From positions 1-64,000 of the forward strand of contig CAWFPB010000005.1 in assembly GCA_963817755.1 (NCBI GenBank): a stretch of DNA of 64,000 bases, written 5' to 3'. This stretch comes from Oleiagrimonas sp963817755 (lineage in GTDB: Bacteria; Pseudomonadota; Gammaproteobacteria; Xanthomonadales; Rhodanobacteraceae). A program made the position numbers and the translations under genes. The notes under the pieces were generated by a model that had not been told where the DNA came from, did not search any database, and worked only from the letters and a program-made list of their open reading frames with translations. This document shows positions 15,569 through 25,394 of the stretch, in pieces (position 1 is the first letter of the stretch; each line of letters begins with the position of its first letter).

Positions 15569-16968
15569 AGGCGGTGTGGAAACTGCTCGGCCTGCCGATG
15601 CGGCAGATGCCGGTGGCCGTCGTGCTGGTGCTGCTGCTGTTCGTGGCCAGTCTTGCGCTGCTGCTGGTGAGCGGCAAGCCGTCGATGCTGGTCCTGACCG
15701 GCCTGGCGGTCCTGTTCTGGCACATGCTCGCCGGCATCGCCCTGCGCGGGCTGATGCGCGCGCACACGCGCATGCTTCCGTCCTTCGGGCGACGCCTGCT
15801 GCTGGCCGGCCTGCTGGACCTGGCCGTCAGCGTGCTCGTGCCCGGCCTGCTGGCACGGGTGGCCGGCCCCGCCCTGGCGTCGCATGCGGCGCTGGCGTTC
15901 GCCGCCCTGCTGCTGATCGCGGCCATGGGCCTGGCGACCGGTGCCGGCATGCGCGCCCTGATGCTGGCGTGGGTGGGGCTGGTCGCCGTGGGATGGTTCC
16001 CCCGCCTGGCATCCTTCCTCGCCGATGCCGTCGTGCATTCGCCGCTCACGCCGCTGGCCGTGGTCTTGCTGGCGGTGCTGCTGATCCACCTGGCCGTGCG
16101 GCCACTGTTCCGGCTGGATGACCAGGATGTCGCCGAATCGCCGTTGGGCACGGCCCTGGGCGGAAGTCCGTCCCGGTATTCCGGATCGGCCCCGGGGCGC
16201 CCGCGTTCCCGGCTGGGACGGCTGCTGTCCCGGATCCTGGAAGGCCAGGCGGAAAGCCACCTGCACCGCGCCCTGCGCCGATACGAACGCAAGACCAGCG
16301 AGCGCCACCGCATCGCCCTGGTGCGCGCGGTGCTGCTGCCGCACGACAGCCCGCGCGCGATGCTGGTGCAGGTGGCGGTGATCGGTCTGTTCGCCACGTT
16401 CTACTTCTTCGCCACGCATGCCGCCACACGCTGGAACGCCGTGTACGTCGGGGGCTATGCCGTGTTCGTCGGCACGGCACGCTTCACTACCGTGGGCCGT
16501 GGCCTCAAGCGGATGCGCGCGAATCTCGCCGAGCTGTACATGACCCTGGCACCGCGCACCCACGCCGAGTTCCAGTCCACGCTGGTGGATGCCCTGAAGT
16601 GGCTGGTCGCCGTATCGGTGTTCTACTGCCTGGCCCTGGGCGTGCTGGTGGACGTCCTGATGCACGCACACCAGCCGGTGCGTTTGCTGCTGGCCGTGCT
16701 GATCAGCGGCACGGCCGCCTCGGTGCTGGCGTTCTCGGCCTTCCTGGTCGGCCCGGAATCGACCAGCGGCCAGATGATCATGCGCCTGATCCTGGTGCTG
16801 TTCTACATGGGCCTGTATGCCCTGGCGTACTGGCTGCTCGGACGCTTCGGACTGGGCACGGGGGCGTTGCTGGGCGTGCTATTGACCTGGACCTTCGGCA
16901 TCGGCGCCTGGCTGTCCGCCCGCCGCGAGTACCTGCGCCGCACGCCGCGCTTCGACGTGCCGCTGTGA
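15565..16968 (+). CDS. ABC-type permease, multi-pass membrane protein
   Basis: 467 residues, overlapping the ATPase gene by 4 nt. At least ten hydrophobic segments: four or five in the first ~180 residues, then a polar Pro/Ser/Arg loop at ~190-240 containing 'GSAPGRPRSRLGRLLSRIL', then about six more to the end. No ABC-2 signature is recognised by eye; the permease role is inferred from coupling to the ATPase. Peptide, lipid or drug export would each be plausible. Confidence 0.85.
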   Translation: MKAVWKLLGLPMRQMPVAVVLVLLLFVASLALLLVSGKPSMLVLTGLAVLFWHMLAGIALRGLMRAHTRMLPSFGRRLLLAGLLDLAVSVLVPGLLARVAGPALASHAALAFAALLLIAAMGLATGAGMRALMLAWVGLVAVGWFPRLASFLADAVVHSPLTPLAVVLLAVLLIHLAVRPLFRLDDQDVAESPLGTALGGSPSRYSGSAPGRPRSRLGRLLSRILEGQAESHLHRALRRYERKTSERHRIALVRAVLLPHDSPRAMLVQVAVIGLFATFYFFATHAATRWNAVYVGGYAVFVGTARFTTVGRGLKRMRANLAELYMTLAPRTHAEFQSTLVDALKWLVAVSVFYCLALGVLVDVLMHAHQPVRLLLAVLISGTAASVLAFSAFLVGPESTSGQMIMRLILVLFYMGLYALAYWLLGRFGLGTGALLGVLLTWTFGIGAWLSARREYLRRTPRFDVPL

Positions 16969-16971
16969 GAC

Positions 16972-18444
16972 CTAGTGCGCGGGCCGCGGCTGCGCGCGCA
17001 GCGCGGCGGCAAAGCGGCGGGGCGCGTCCTCGAAGCCGCCGTTGGACATGAACACCACGTGGTCGCCGGGCCGCACCGCAAAGGCGAGGGCCTCCAGCAG
17101 CGCGTCCACGCTGGGCGCGACATGGCCGCGGCCGGCCAGTGCACGGGTCACCTTGCCCGTATCCCAGGGCAGGCCGGCCCGCTGCAGGAACAGCACCTGG
17201 TCGGCATCGGCCAGCGAGGGTGCCAGCGCATCGGCATGGGCGCCCTGGCGCATGGAATTGGAGCGCGGCTCCAGCGCCACCAGAATGCGCGCGTCGCCGA
17301 CCTTCGCGCGCAGCCCGGCCAGCGTGGTGGCGATGGCCGTAGGGTGGTGGGCGAAATCGTCGTACACGTGCACGCCGCCGGTCTCGGCCACGGTCTCCAT
17401 GCGGCGACGGGCATTGGCAAAATCGGCGAAGGCGGGCAGCAACGCCGCCGGATCGCAGCCGTGCGCGGCCGCGGCCGCCAGCGCGGCCAGTGCGTTCATG
17501 ACGTTGTGCCGGCCCAGCTGGATCCAATGCACCTGGCCCAGGACCGCGTCCCCACGACGCACCTCGAAGCGGCTGCCATCGGACTCCAGCAACCGCGCGC
17601 GCCAGTGCCCGGCGTCGATGCCGAAGGTCTCCACCGGCGTCCAGCAGCCCATCTCCAGCACCTCGGCCAGGCGCGCATCCTCGGCGTTGACGATCAGGCG
17701 GCCGTTGCCGGGCACGGTGCGCACCAGGTGGTGGAACTGGCGCTGGATCGCGGCCACGTCGGGAAAGATGTCGGCGTGGTCGTATTCGAGGTTGTTGAGG
17801 ATGGCGATGCGCGGGCGGTAGTGCACGAACTTGGAGCGCTTGTCGAAGAACGCGGTGTCGTATTCGTCGGCCTCGATGACAAAAGGCGCGGCCGAAGGCC
17901 GCTCTTCGTCCTTCCCCCTGCTCGCGACCGGAGGGAGTGCCTGTGGTGCAGGGGGAACCGAAGGGGGTTGCCCGCCCGACGAAGCGCTACGCCCACCCAG
18001 GCGGGCGGACACATCGAAGTTGCCCGGCACGCCGCCGATCAGGAAACCCGGGGACCTGCCGGCCGATTCAAGCAGGTGTGCCAGCAGGCTGGAGGTGGTG
18101 GTCTTGCCGTGGGTGCCGGCCACGGCCAGCACCTCGCGCCCGGCCAGCACGTGCTCGCCCAGCCACTGCGGCCCGGAGGTGTAGGGCAGCCCTTCGTCGA
18201 GCATGTACTCGACCGCCTCCATGCCCCGTTTCATGGCGTTGCCGACGATCACCAGGTCCGGCGCGGGCTCCAGGTGCGCGGCACGGTAGCCCTGGCGCAG
18301 CTCGATGCCCAGCGCCTGGAGCTGGTCGCTCATCGGCGGATAGACGTTGGCATCGGAGCCCTCGACCTCATGACCCAGCTCGCGGGCGAGCGCGGCCGCG
18401 CCGCCCATGAAGGTGCCGCAGATGCCGAGGATATGCAGGCGCAT
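16972..18444 (-). CDS. mpl: UDP-N-acetylmuramate:L-Ala-gamma-D-Glu-meso-DAP ligase Mpl
   Basis: Recycles murein tripeptide by joining it to UDP-MurNAc in the cytoplasm. Mur-ligase signatures: 'HILGICGTFMGG' at the start, P-loop 'VAGTHGKTTTSSLLAHLL' (~107-124), 'FVIEADEYDTAFFDKRSKFVHY', 'NLEYDHADIF', 'YDDFAHHPTAI' and 'ALEPRSNSMR'. At 490 residues it is ~35 longer than usual. The excess is a Pro/Ser-rich block at ~151-186, between 'SARLG' and 'PFVIEADEYD', encoded by a palindromic DNA element. The downstream catalytic motifs remain in frame, so it should still be active. Confidence 0.95.
   Translation of the reverse strand: MRLHILGICGTFMGGAAALARELGHEVEGSDANVYPPMSDQLQALGIELRQGYRAAHLEPAPDLVIVGNAMKRGMEAVEYMLDEGLPYTSGPQWLGEHVLAGREVLAVAGTHGKTTTSSLLAHLLESAGRSPGFLIGGVPGNFDVSARLGGRSASSGGQPPSVPPAPQALPPVASRGKDEERPSAAPFVIEADEYDTAFFDKRSKFVHYRPRIAILNNLEYDHADIFPDVAAIQRQFHHLVRTVPGNGRLIVNAEDARLAEVLEMGCWTPVETFGIDAGHWRARLLESDGSRFEVRRGDAVLGQVHWIQLGRHNVMNALAALAAAAAHGCDPAALLPAFADFANARRRMETVAETGGVHVYDDFAHHPTAIATTLAGLRAKVGDARILVALEPRSNSMRQGAHADALAPSLADADQVLFLQRAGLPWDTGKVTRALAGRGHVAPSVDALLEALAFAVRPGDHVVFMSNGGFEDAPRRFAAALRAQPRPAH
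17887..18007. repeat. palindromic element inserted in frame within mpl
   Basis: About 120 bp containing two hairpins: TTCCCCCTGC at 17912-17921 with its exact complement at 17948-17957, and GCCCGCC at 17970-17976 with GGCGGGC at 18000-18006. It encodes the Pro/Ser-rich extra block of Mpl, absent from ordinary family members as I know them. It looks like a small dispersed palindromic repeat that landed in a tolerant loop without shifting the frame. No second copy is in the window. Confidence 0.65.
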
Positions 18445-19028
18445 CAGCCGTGGGCGGCGGAGCCGTCGCCCGGCAGCTGGGACAGGATGCGGCCGAACAC
18501 CGCATCCAGCTCACCGACGCCGTCGACGACTTTCAGCATGTCGTGACGCTGGTACCAGTCGGCCACCGGGGCGGTCTGCTCGGCATAGACCTCCAGGCGC
18601 TTGCGCACGACCTCGGGGTTGTCGTCAGCGCGACCTTCCGCCTTGAAGCGGATCTCGCAGCGGGCCACGATCTCCTCGGCCGGCACGTCCAGCTTGACCA
18701 CCACGTCGAGCGGCTGCTCGATGCGCGACAGCAGGCCGTCCAGCGCCTCGACCTGGGCCAGGTTGCGCGGATAGCCGTCGAGGATGAAACCGCCCTTGGC
18801 GTCGGGCTGCGACAGGCGCTCCTCGAGCATGCCCAGCATGATGTCGTCGGACACCAGCTGGCCGGCATCCATCACCGCCTTGGCCTTGCGCCCCAGCGGC
18901 GTGCCCGCGGCGACCGCCGCGCGCAGCAGGTCGCCGGTGGAAATGTGCGGCACACCGAGCTCCTTCTTCAGCCGCGCGGCCTGGGTTCCCTTGCCCGATC
19001 CGGGCGCACCGAGTAGCACGAGTCGCAT
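18444..19028 (-). CDS. adk: adenylate kinase
   Basis: 194 residues: the short-lid type common in Xanthomonadales. P-loop 'GAPGSGKGTQ', 'HISTGDLLRAAVAAGTPLG' (AMP site), 'GFILDGYPRNLAQVEAL' and a compact lid 'RADDNPEVVRKRL' without the zinc-type insertion. It interconverts ATP + AMP and 2 ADP. ATG 19028 follows GGGAG; the alternative ATG at 19040 is upstream of that site. It overlaps mpl by 1 nt, so adk-mpl are co-transcribed. Confidence 0.97.
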   Translation of the reverse strand: MRLVLLGAPGSGKGTQAARLKKELGVPHISTGDLLRAAVAAGTPLGRKAKAVMDAGQLVSDDIMLGMLEERLSQPDAKGGFILDGYPRNLAQVEALDGLLSRIEQPLDVVVKLDVPAEEIVARCEIRFKAEGRADDNPEVVRKRLEVYAEQTAPVADWYQRHDMLKVVDGVGELDAVFGRILSQLPGDGSAAHG

Positions 19029-19237
19029 GATCGCTCCCATGAGGGTCCGGCGCGCCGCATCACGGCAGCGTGCTGGACACCGAAAAAAATGGAGTTCAAG
19101 GTAGCCTTTGCGCCGGGGACAGTCAAACCGGCCGCCGCCGGCCGGCGAAGCCTGTGCGAGGCCCCCGAACCAAGGAGCGCCGGCCACGCGACGCGACGTT
19201 CCAGTCCCCTGCCCCATGGCCTGCAAGGAGCCCAACG

Positions 19238-20494
19238 ATGAGCCGCGGAAAACTGCTCTACGCCCAGTCCGGCGGCGTCACCGCCGTGATCAACGCCACC
19301 GCCGCCGCCGTGATCGAGCGCGCCCGCGAGCACGGCGTGAAGGTCTACGCTGCACGCAATGGCATCCTCGGTGCGCTGCGCGAAGACCTGATCGACACCT
19401 CGCGCGAGACCCGCGCCACCGTGGCCGCCCTGCACCACACCCCGGGCGGGGCCTTCGGCTCGTGCCGCTTCAAGCTGAAGTCGCCGGAAGAGAACCCTGC
19501 CGAATACGCGCGACTGATGGAGGTCATGCGCGCCCACGACATCCGCTGGTTCCTCTACAACGGCGGCAACGACTCGGCCGACACCGCGCTCAAGCTCTCG
19601 CGCATGGGCCGCGAGAACGGGCACCAGATCACCTGCATCGGCGTGCCCAAGACCGTCGACAACGACCTGACCGTGACCGACTGCTGCCCCGGCTTCGGCT
19701 CGGTCGCCCGCTACGTGGCGCTGTCCACCCGCGAGGCGAGCCTGGACGTGGCCTCGATGAGCGAGACCTCGACCAAGGTCTTCATCATGGAGGTGATGGG
19801 CCGGCACGCCGGCTGGATCGCGGCCGCCGCGGGCCTGGCCGGCGAAGGCCCCGATGCCCCTCCGCACGTGATCCTGTTCCCCGAGCGCAGTTTCGACCCG
19901 GAGGCCTTCCTGGCACGGGTCCGGGCCACGGTCGAGCGCGTGGGCTACTGCACCGTGGTCGCTTCCGAGGGCCTGCACGACGACCGCGGCACCCTGCTGT
20001 CGGAAACCGGACGGCGCGATGCCTTCGGCCATGCGCAGCTGGGTGGCGTGGCCACGGTGCTGGCACGCATGGTCGAGGACCAGCTGGGCCTGAAGGTGCA
20101 CTGGGCGGTGCCCGACTACCTGCAGCGTTCGGCACGCCACGCGGCCTCGGCCACCGACCTCCAGCAGGCCCAGGCCGTGGGCCGGGCGGCCGTGGACTAC
20201 GCGCTCAAGGGCATGAACGCGGTGATGCCGGTGATCGTGCGCAAGCAGCACGCCCCGTATCGCTGGTCGATCGCGCCGGCGCCGCTGGCGCGCATCGCCA
20301 ACCGCGAGAAGAAGATGCCCAAGAGCTTCCTGACCCGCGACGGCTTCGGCATCACTGCCGCCGCACGCCGCTACCTGGCCCCGCTGATCCGTGGCGAAGC
20401 GCCGGTCCCGATCGGTCGCGACGGCCTGCCCCGTCACGCCGAGCCGCGGCGCGTGGCGGTGAACAAGAAACTGCCGCCCTGGGAACCGCGCTGA
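19238..20494 (+). CDS. pfp: pyrophosphate-dependent phosphofructokinase
   Basis: 418 residues, ATG after AAGGAG. 'YAQSGGVTAVINAT' and 'NGGNDSADTALKLS' form the phosphoryl-donor site; the Asp-Ser in place of the Gly-rich ATP-type sequence, together with 'GVPKTVDNDL', marks the PPi-using clade. 'MEVMGRHAGWIAAAAGLA' binds fructose-6-phosphate. It catalyses the reversible PPi + F6P to F1,6BP + Pi step. The membrane pyrophosphatase gene follows at 118 bp, another PPi enzyme. Donor specificity is inferred from motifs. Confidence 0.92.
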   Translation: MSRGKLLYAQSGGVTAVINATAAAVIERAREHGVKVYAARNGILGALREDLIDTSRETRATVAALHHTPGGAFGSCRFKLKSPEENPAEYARLMEVMRAHDIRWFLYNGGNDSADTALKLSRMGRENGHQITCIGVPKTVDNDLTVTDCCPGFGSVARYVALSTREASLDVASMSETSTKVFIMEVMGRHAGWIAAAAGLAGEGPDAPPHVILFPERSFDPEAFLARVRATVERVGYCTVVASEGLHDDRGTLLSETGRRDAFGHAQLGGVATVLARMVEDQLGLKVHWAVPDYLQRSARHAASATDLQQAQAVGRAAVDYALKGMNAVMPVIVRKQHAPYRWSIAPAPLARIANREKKMPKSFLTRDGFGITAAARRYLAPLIRGEAPVPIGRDGLPRHAEPRRVAVNKKLPPWEPR

Positions 20495-20574
20495 AGATCC
20501 GGCGGATCGACGGCGCTGCGGCATATTGCAGCGCACAAAAGCCTGCAGGCCGCATGGCCCCTATACTCGCGGGA

Positions 20575-20588
20575 CCGTCATGTGACGG
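20575..20588. promoter_or_regulatory. inverted repeat in the hppA leader
   Basis: CCGTCA-TG-TGACGG, perfect 6-bp arms, between a TATACT (20562-20567) that may be the -10 of hppA and the GGGGAGG ribosome site. It could be an operator or a small leader hairpin. Confidence 0.3.
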
Positions 20589-20612
20589 AACCTGAGATCT
20601 GGGGAGGTCTAG

Positions 20613-22670
<2,058 letters not shown>

Positions 22671-22696
22671 CGACACGATTCATCCGATCGTTTCCC

Positions 22697-22725
22697 GGCC
22701 CCTGCCCACGCAGGGGCCTTTTTTT
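22697..22725 (+). terminator. rho-independent terminator after hppA
   Basis: 9-bp GC stem GGCCCCTGC/GCAGGGGCC with CCAC loop followed by seven T (22719-22725). Confidence 0.93.
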
Positions 22726-22856
22726 CGCCCGAGCCCCGGACAAGCAACCGCGGCGGAAGGCAGGAACCGCGTACCGGAGCCGCGGTGGAAGAGAGGATGT
22801 TCCGTGCAACAATGCGATCACCGGGTTCAAGGGGAGCCCGGTGACGGGAGACGGAC

Positions 22857-23414
22857 ATGATCGCGACATGGGCCCTGCTGGTGCTGGTCGCCTACGTCAT
22901 CTGGGTCTTCAATCGCCTGGTCCGCGACCGCAACCAGGTGCACGTGGCGTGGAGCGACATCGACGTCCAGCTGCAGCGCCGCCACGACCTGGTGCCGCGG
23001 CTGGTCGAAGCCGTGCGCGGCTACGCCCATCACGAGAAGCAGTTGCTCGAGCGCGTCACCCGCGAGCGCAGCAGCGCACGCGCTGCGCAAGACACCCGCG
23101 AACGCGCCTCGACCGAAGGTGCCCTGGGCAACGACCTGGGCCGCCTGGTCCTTCTGGCCGAGGCCTACCCCGACCTCAAGGCCAGCGCGAACTTCAGCCA
23201 GCTGGCCGGCGAACTGGTCGAGGTGGAGGACGCCATCGCCCATGCGCGGCGTTTCTACAACGGCTCGGTCCGTCAGTACAACACCGACCTGGAACGCTTC
23301 CCGCAGCGCCTGGTGGCACGCGCGACCGGCTTCACTCCCGCCACCTTTTTTGCCTCCGACAGCGACGCCCGGACCCACGTGGCCGTGCACACGGAGACCG
23401 ACCGTGAAACCTAG
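22857..23414 (+). CDS. LemA family protein
   Basis: 185 residues. One N-terminal membrane helix ('WALLVLVAYVIWVFNRLV'), then an antiparallel helical domain with LemA landmarks 'AWSDIDVQLQRRHDLVPRLVEAVRGYA', 'AYPDLKASANFSQL' and 'ARRFYNGSVRQYNT'. Function is poorly defined; LemA proteins often pair with TPM/DUF2207 proteins at the envelope, as here. It overlaps the next gene by 11 nt. A perfect 8-bp hairpin (TCACCGGG/CCCGGTGA, 22818-22844) sits in its leader just before the ribosome site. Confidence 0.93.
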   Translation: MIATWALLVLVAYVIWVFNRLVRDRNQVHVAWSDIDVQLQRRHDLVPRLVEAVRGYAHHEKQLLERVTRERSSARAAQDTRERASTEGALGNDLGRLVLLAEAYPDLKASANFSQLAGELVEVEDAIAHARRFYNGSVRQYNTDLERFPQRLVARATGFTPATFFASDSDARTHVAVHTETDRET

Positions 23415-25293
23415 CCTTGCTGGATTCCTGCTGCTCCTGGCCTGCCTGGCGGCATGGCCGGCCCCGGCGCATGCCGACGAGCGCATCCTTGCCTATCACG
23501 CCGACATCCACGTTGCCGCCGACGGCAACATGACGGTGACCGAACACATCCGGGTCCGCGCCGAGGGCCGAAGCATCCGGCGCGGCATCTACCGCGACTA
23601 CCCCACCGACTATCGCGACCGGCAGCACAACCGCTACCGGGTCGGCTTCCGGGTCCTCGATGTCGAGCGCGACGGCCATGCCGAACCCTGGCACACGCAG
23701 CGACGCGGCAACGGCGTGCGCGTGTACATCGGCCGCCGCGACCACATCATTTCCCGGGGCATGCACCGCTACGTTCTGCGCTATCGCACCACGCGGCAGG
23801 TCGGGTTCTTCGACCACCACGACGAGCTGTACTGGAACGTCACCGGTACCGGCTGGGCCTTCCCCATCGACCAGGCCAGCGCCACCGTGCACCTGCCGGC
23901 CGATGTCGCACCGACACGCCTGAACGCCTTCGGCTACACCGGCGCGCAAAGTTCGGATGCACGCGACCTGCGCACCCGCCTGATGCCCGATGGCGCCGAA
24001 TTCTCCACCACGCACGCGCTGGGTCCCCACCAGGGACTGACCATCGTTCTCCAGTTCCCCAAGGGCCTGGTACACGCTCCCGACCGGGCACAAAGACTGG
24101 CCTGGCTGCTGCACGACAACCGCAACCTGCTACTCACCCTGGCCGGCCTCGTGCTGCTGTGGCTGTATTACGGATGGGCATGGAACCGGTTCGGCCGCGA
24201 CCCGGCATCTGGTCCGCTGGTGGCCCGCTACGAGCCACCGGACGACGATTCGGCGGCGTCGATGCGCTACGTGCGCAACATGGGCTACGACGACAGCTGC
24301 TTCACCGCCGGCATTCTCGGACTGGCGGCCCGCGGCTGCCTGGACATCGAGCAGACCGGCCGCAAGGACTACCGCCTGGAACGCAAGCCCGATGCGCCCG
24401 TCGACGCATTGCCCGGTGACAGCCGGGCACTGTTCAAGGCCCTGTTCTCCGGAAGCAACACGCTGGACATCACCCAGGCCGAGCGCGCGCGTGTGCTCAA
24501 GGCCCGCAAGGCCCATGAGCGCATCCTTTCGCTCACCTATGAGAAGAAGTACTTCCTGACCAACCACGGCAAGCTGTGGCCGGGCGTGCTGATTTCCCTG
24601 CTGTCCCTGCTGGGCATGGTGTACGACAGCGGCGGCAAGGGTGCCTTCATGCTGCTGTGGCTGTCGATCTGGAGCTTCGGGGTCTACGGCATCGCCGTCA
24701 CGGCCCTGCGCAAGAGCCGCAGCGGGCATGCCGCCGGCAGCATCGGCCTGTGGATCTTCCTGGTCCCGTTTGCCGCCGGCGAGGTGGCCGGCCTGGTCCT
24801 GTTCGGCTCCCTGGTCGGCTACGCCGTGCTGCCGCTGTTCGTGGTCCTGATCGGCACCAATATCGCCTTCTACCACTGGATGAAGGCACCGACCCAGGAC
24901 GGCGCCCGCCTGCTGGACGGCATCGAGGGATTCCGCTGGTACCTGGGCGTGGCCGAGAAACAGGAACTGGACGCGCGCTACAAGCCCGAATCGCATCCGC
25001 AGCTGTTCGCCCGCTACCTTCCGTATGCGGTGGCGCTGGACGTCGGCAACGCCTGGGGCGAGCGCTTCGCCGACGCGCTGGACGCCGAACAGATGCGCCA
25101 GGCGCAACCGACCTGGTACCGCGGCAGCAACATCGGCATGTTCAGTGCCGGCCACCTGGCAGCCTTCGGCAGCAGCCTGGGCTCGGGCGTCAGCAGTGCC
25201 ATCGCCTCGGCCTCGGTCGCCCCCGGCTCGAGTTCCGGGTCGGGCGGTTTCTCCGGCGGCGGCGGTGGCGGGGGCGGCGGCGGCGGCTGGTGA
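23404..25293 (+). CDS. DUF2207 domain membrane protein
   Basis: 629 residues from a GTG start inside the lemA 3' end. Signal peptide ~1-24; a beta-rich extracytoplasmic DUF2207 domain to ~230 ('GIYRDYPTDYRD', 'LYWNVTGTGWAFPID'); one membrane helix ('LTLAGLVLLWLYYGWAW'); a cytoplasmic winged-helix-like part ('DDSCFTAGILGLAARGCLDIEQ'); further membrane helices at ~400-490; and a C-terminal low-complexity tail of SGG followed by eleven Gly and Trp. This is the usual LemA-DUF2207 envelope pair of unknown function. The 11-nt overlap implies coupled translation. Confidence 0.92.
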   Translation: MKPSLAGFLLLLACLAAWPAPAHADERILAYHADIHVAADGNMTVTEHIRVRAEGRSIRRGIYRDYPTDYRDRQHNRYRVGFRVLDVERDGHAEPWHTQRRGNGVRVYIGRRDHIISRGMHRYVLRYRTTRQVGFFDHHDELYWNVTGTGWAFPIDQASATVHLPADVAPTRLNAFGYTGAQSSDARDLRTRLMPDGAEFSTTHALGPHQGLTIVLQFPKGLVHAPDRAQRLAWLLHDNRNLLLTLAGLVLLWLYYGWAWNRFGRDPASGPLVARYEPPDDDSAASMRYVRNMGYDDSCFTAGILGLAARGCLDIEQTGRKDYRLERKPDAPVDALPGDSRALFKALFSGSNTLDITQAERARVLKARKAHERILSLTYEKKYFLTNHGKLWPGVLISLLSLLGMVYDSGGKGAFMLLWLSIWSFGVYGIAVTALRKSRSGHAAGSIGLWIFLVPFAAGEVAGLVLFGSLVGYAVLPLFVVLIGTNIAFYHWMKAPTQDGARLLDGIEGFRWYLGVAEKQELDARYKPESHPQLFARYLPYAVALDVGNAWGERFADALDAEQMRQAQPTWYRGSNIGMFSAGHLAAFGSSLGSGVSSAIASASVAPGSSSGSGGFSGGGGGGGGGGGW

Positions 25294-25394
25294 AGGCCCG
25301 CTGCGCCCCTGCCGGACCGGCTGACTTCATGCCCATGCGCGATCACATTTCCGCGCACATACTCCCTCATCAAAACCAAGCGCGAGGCGATTCC

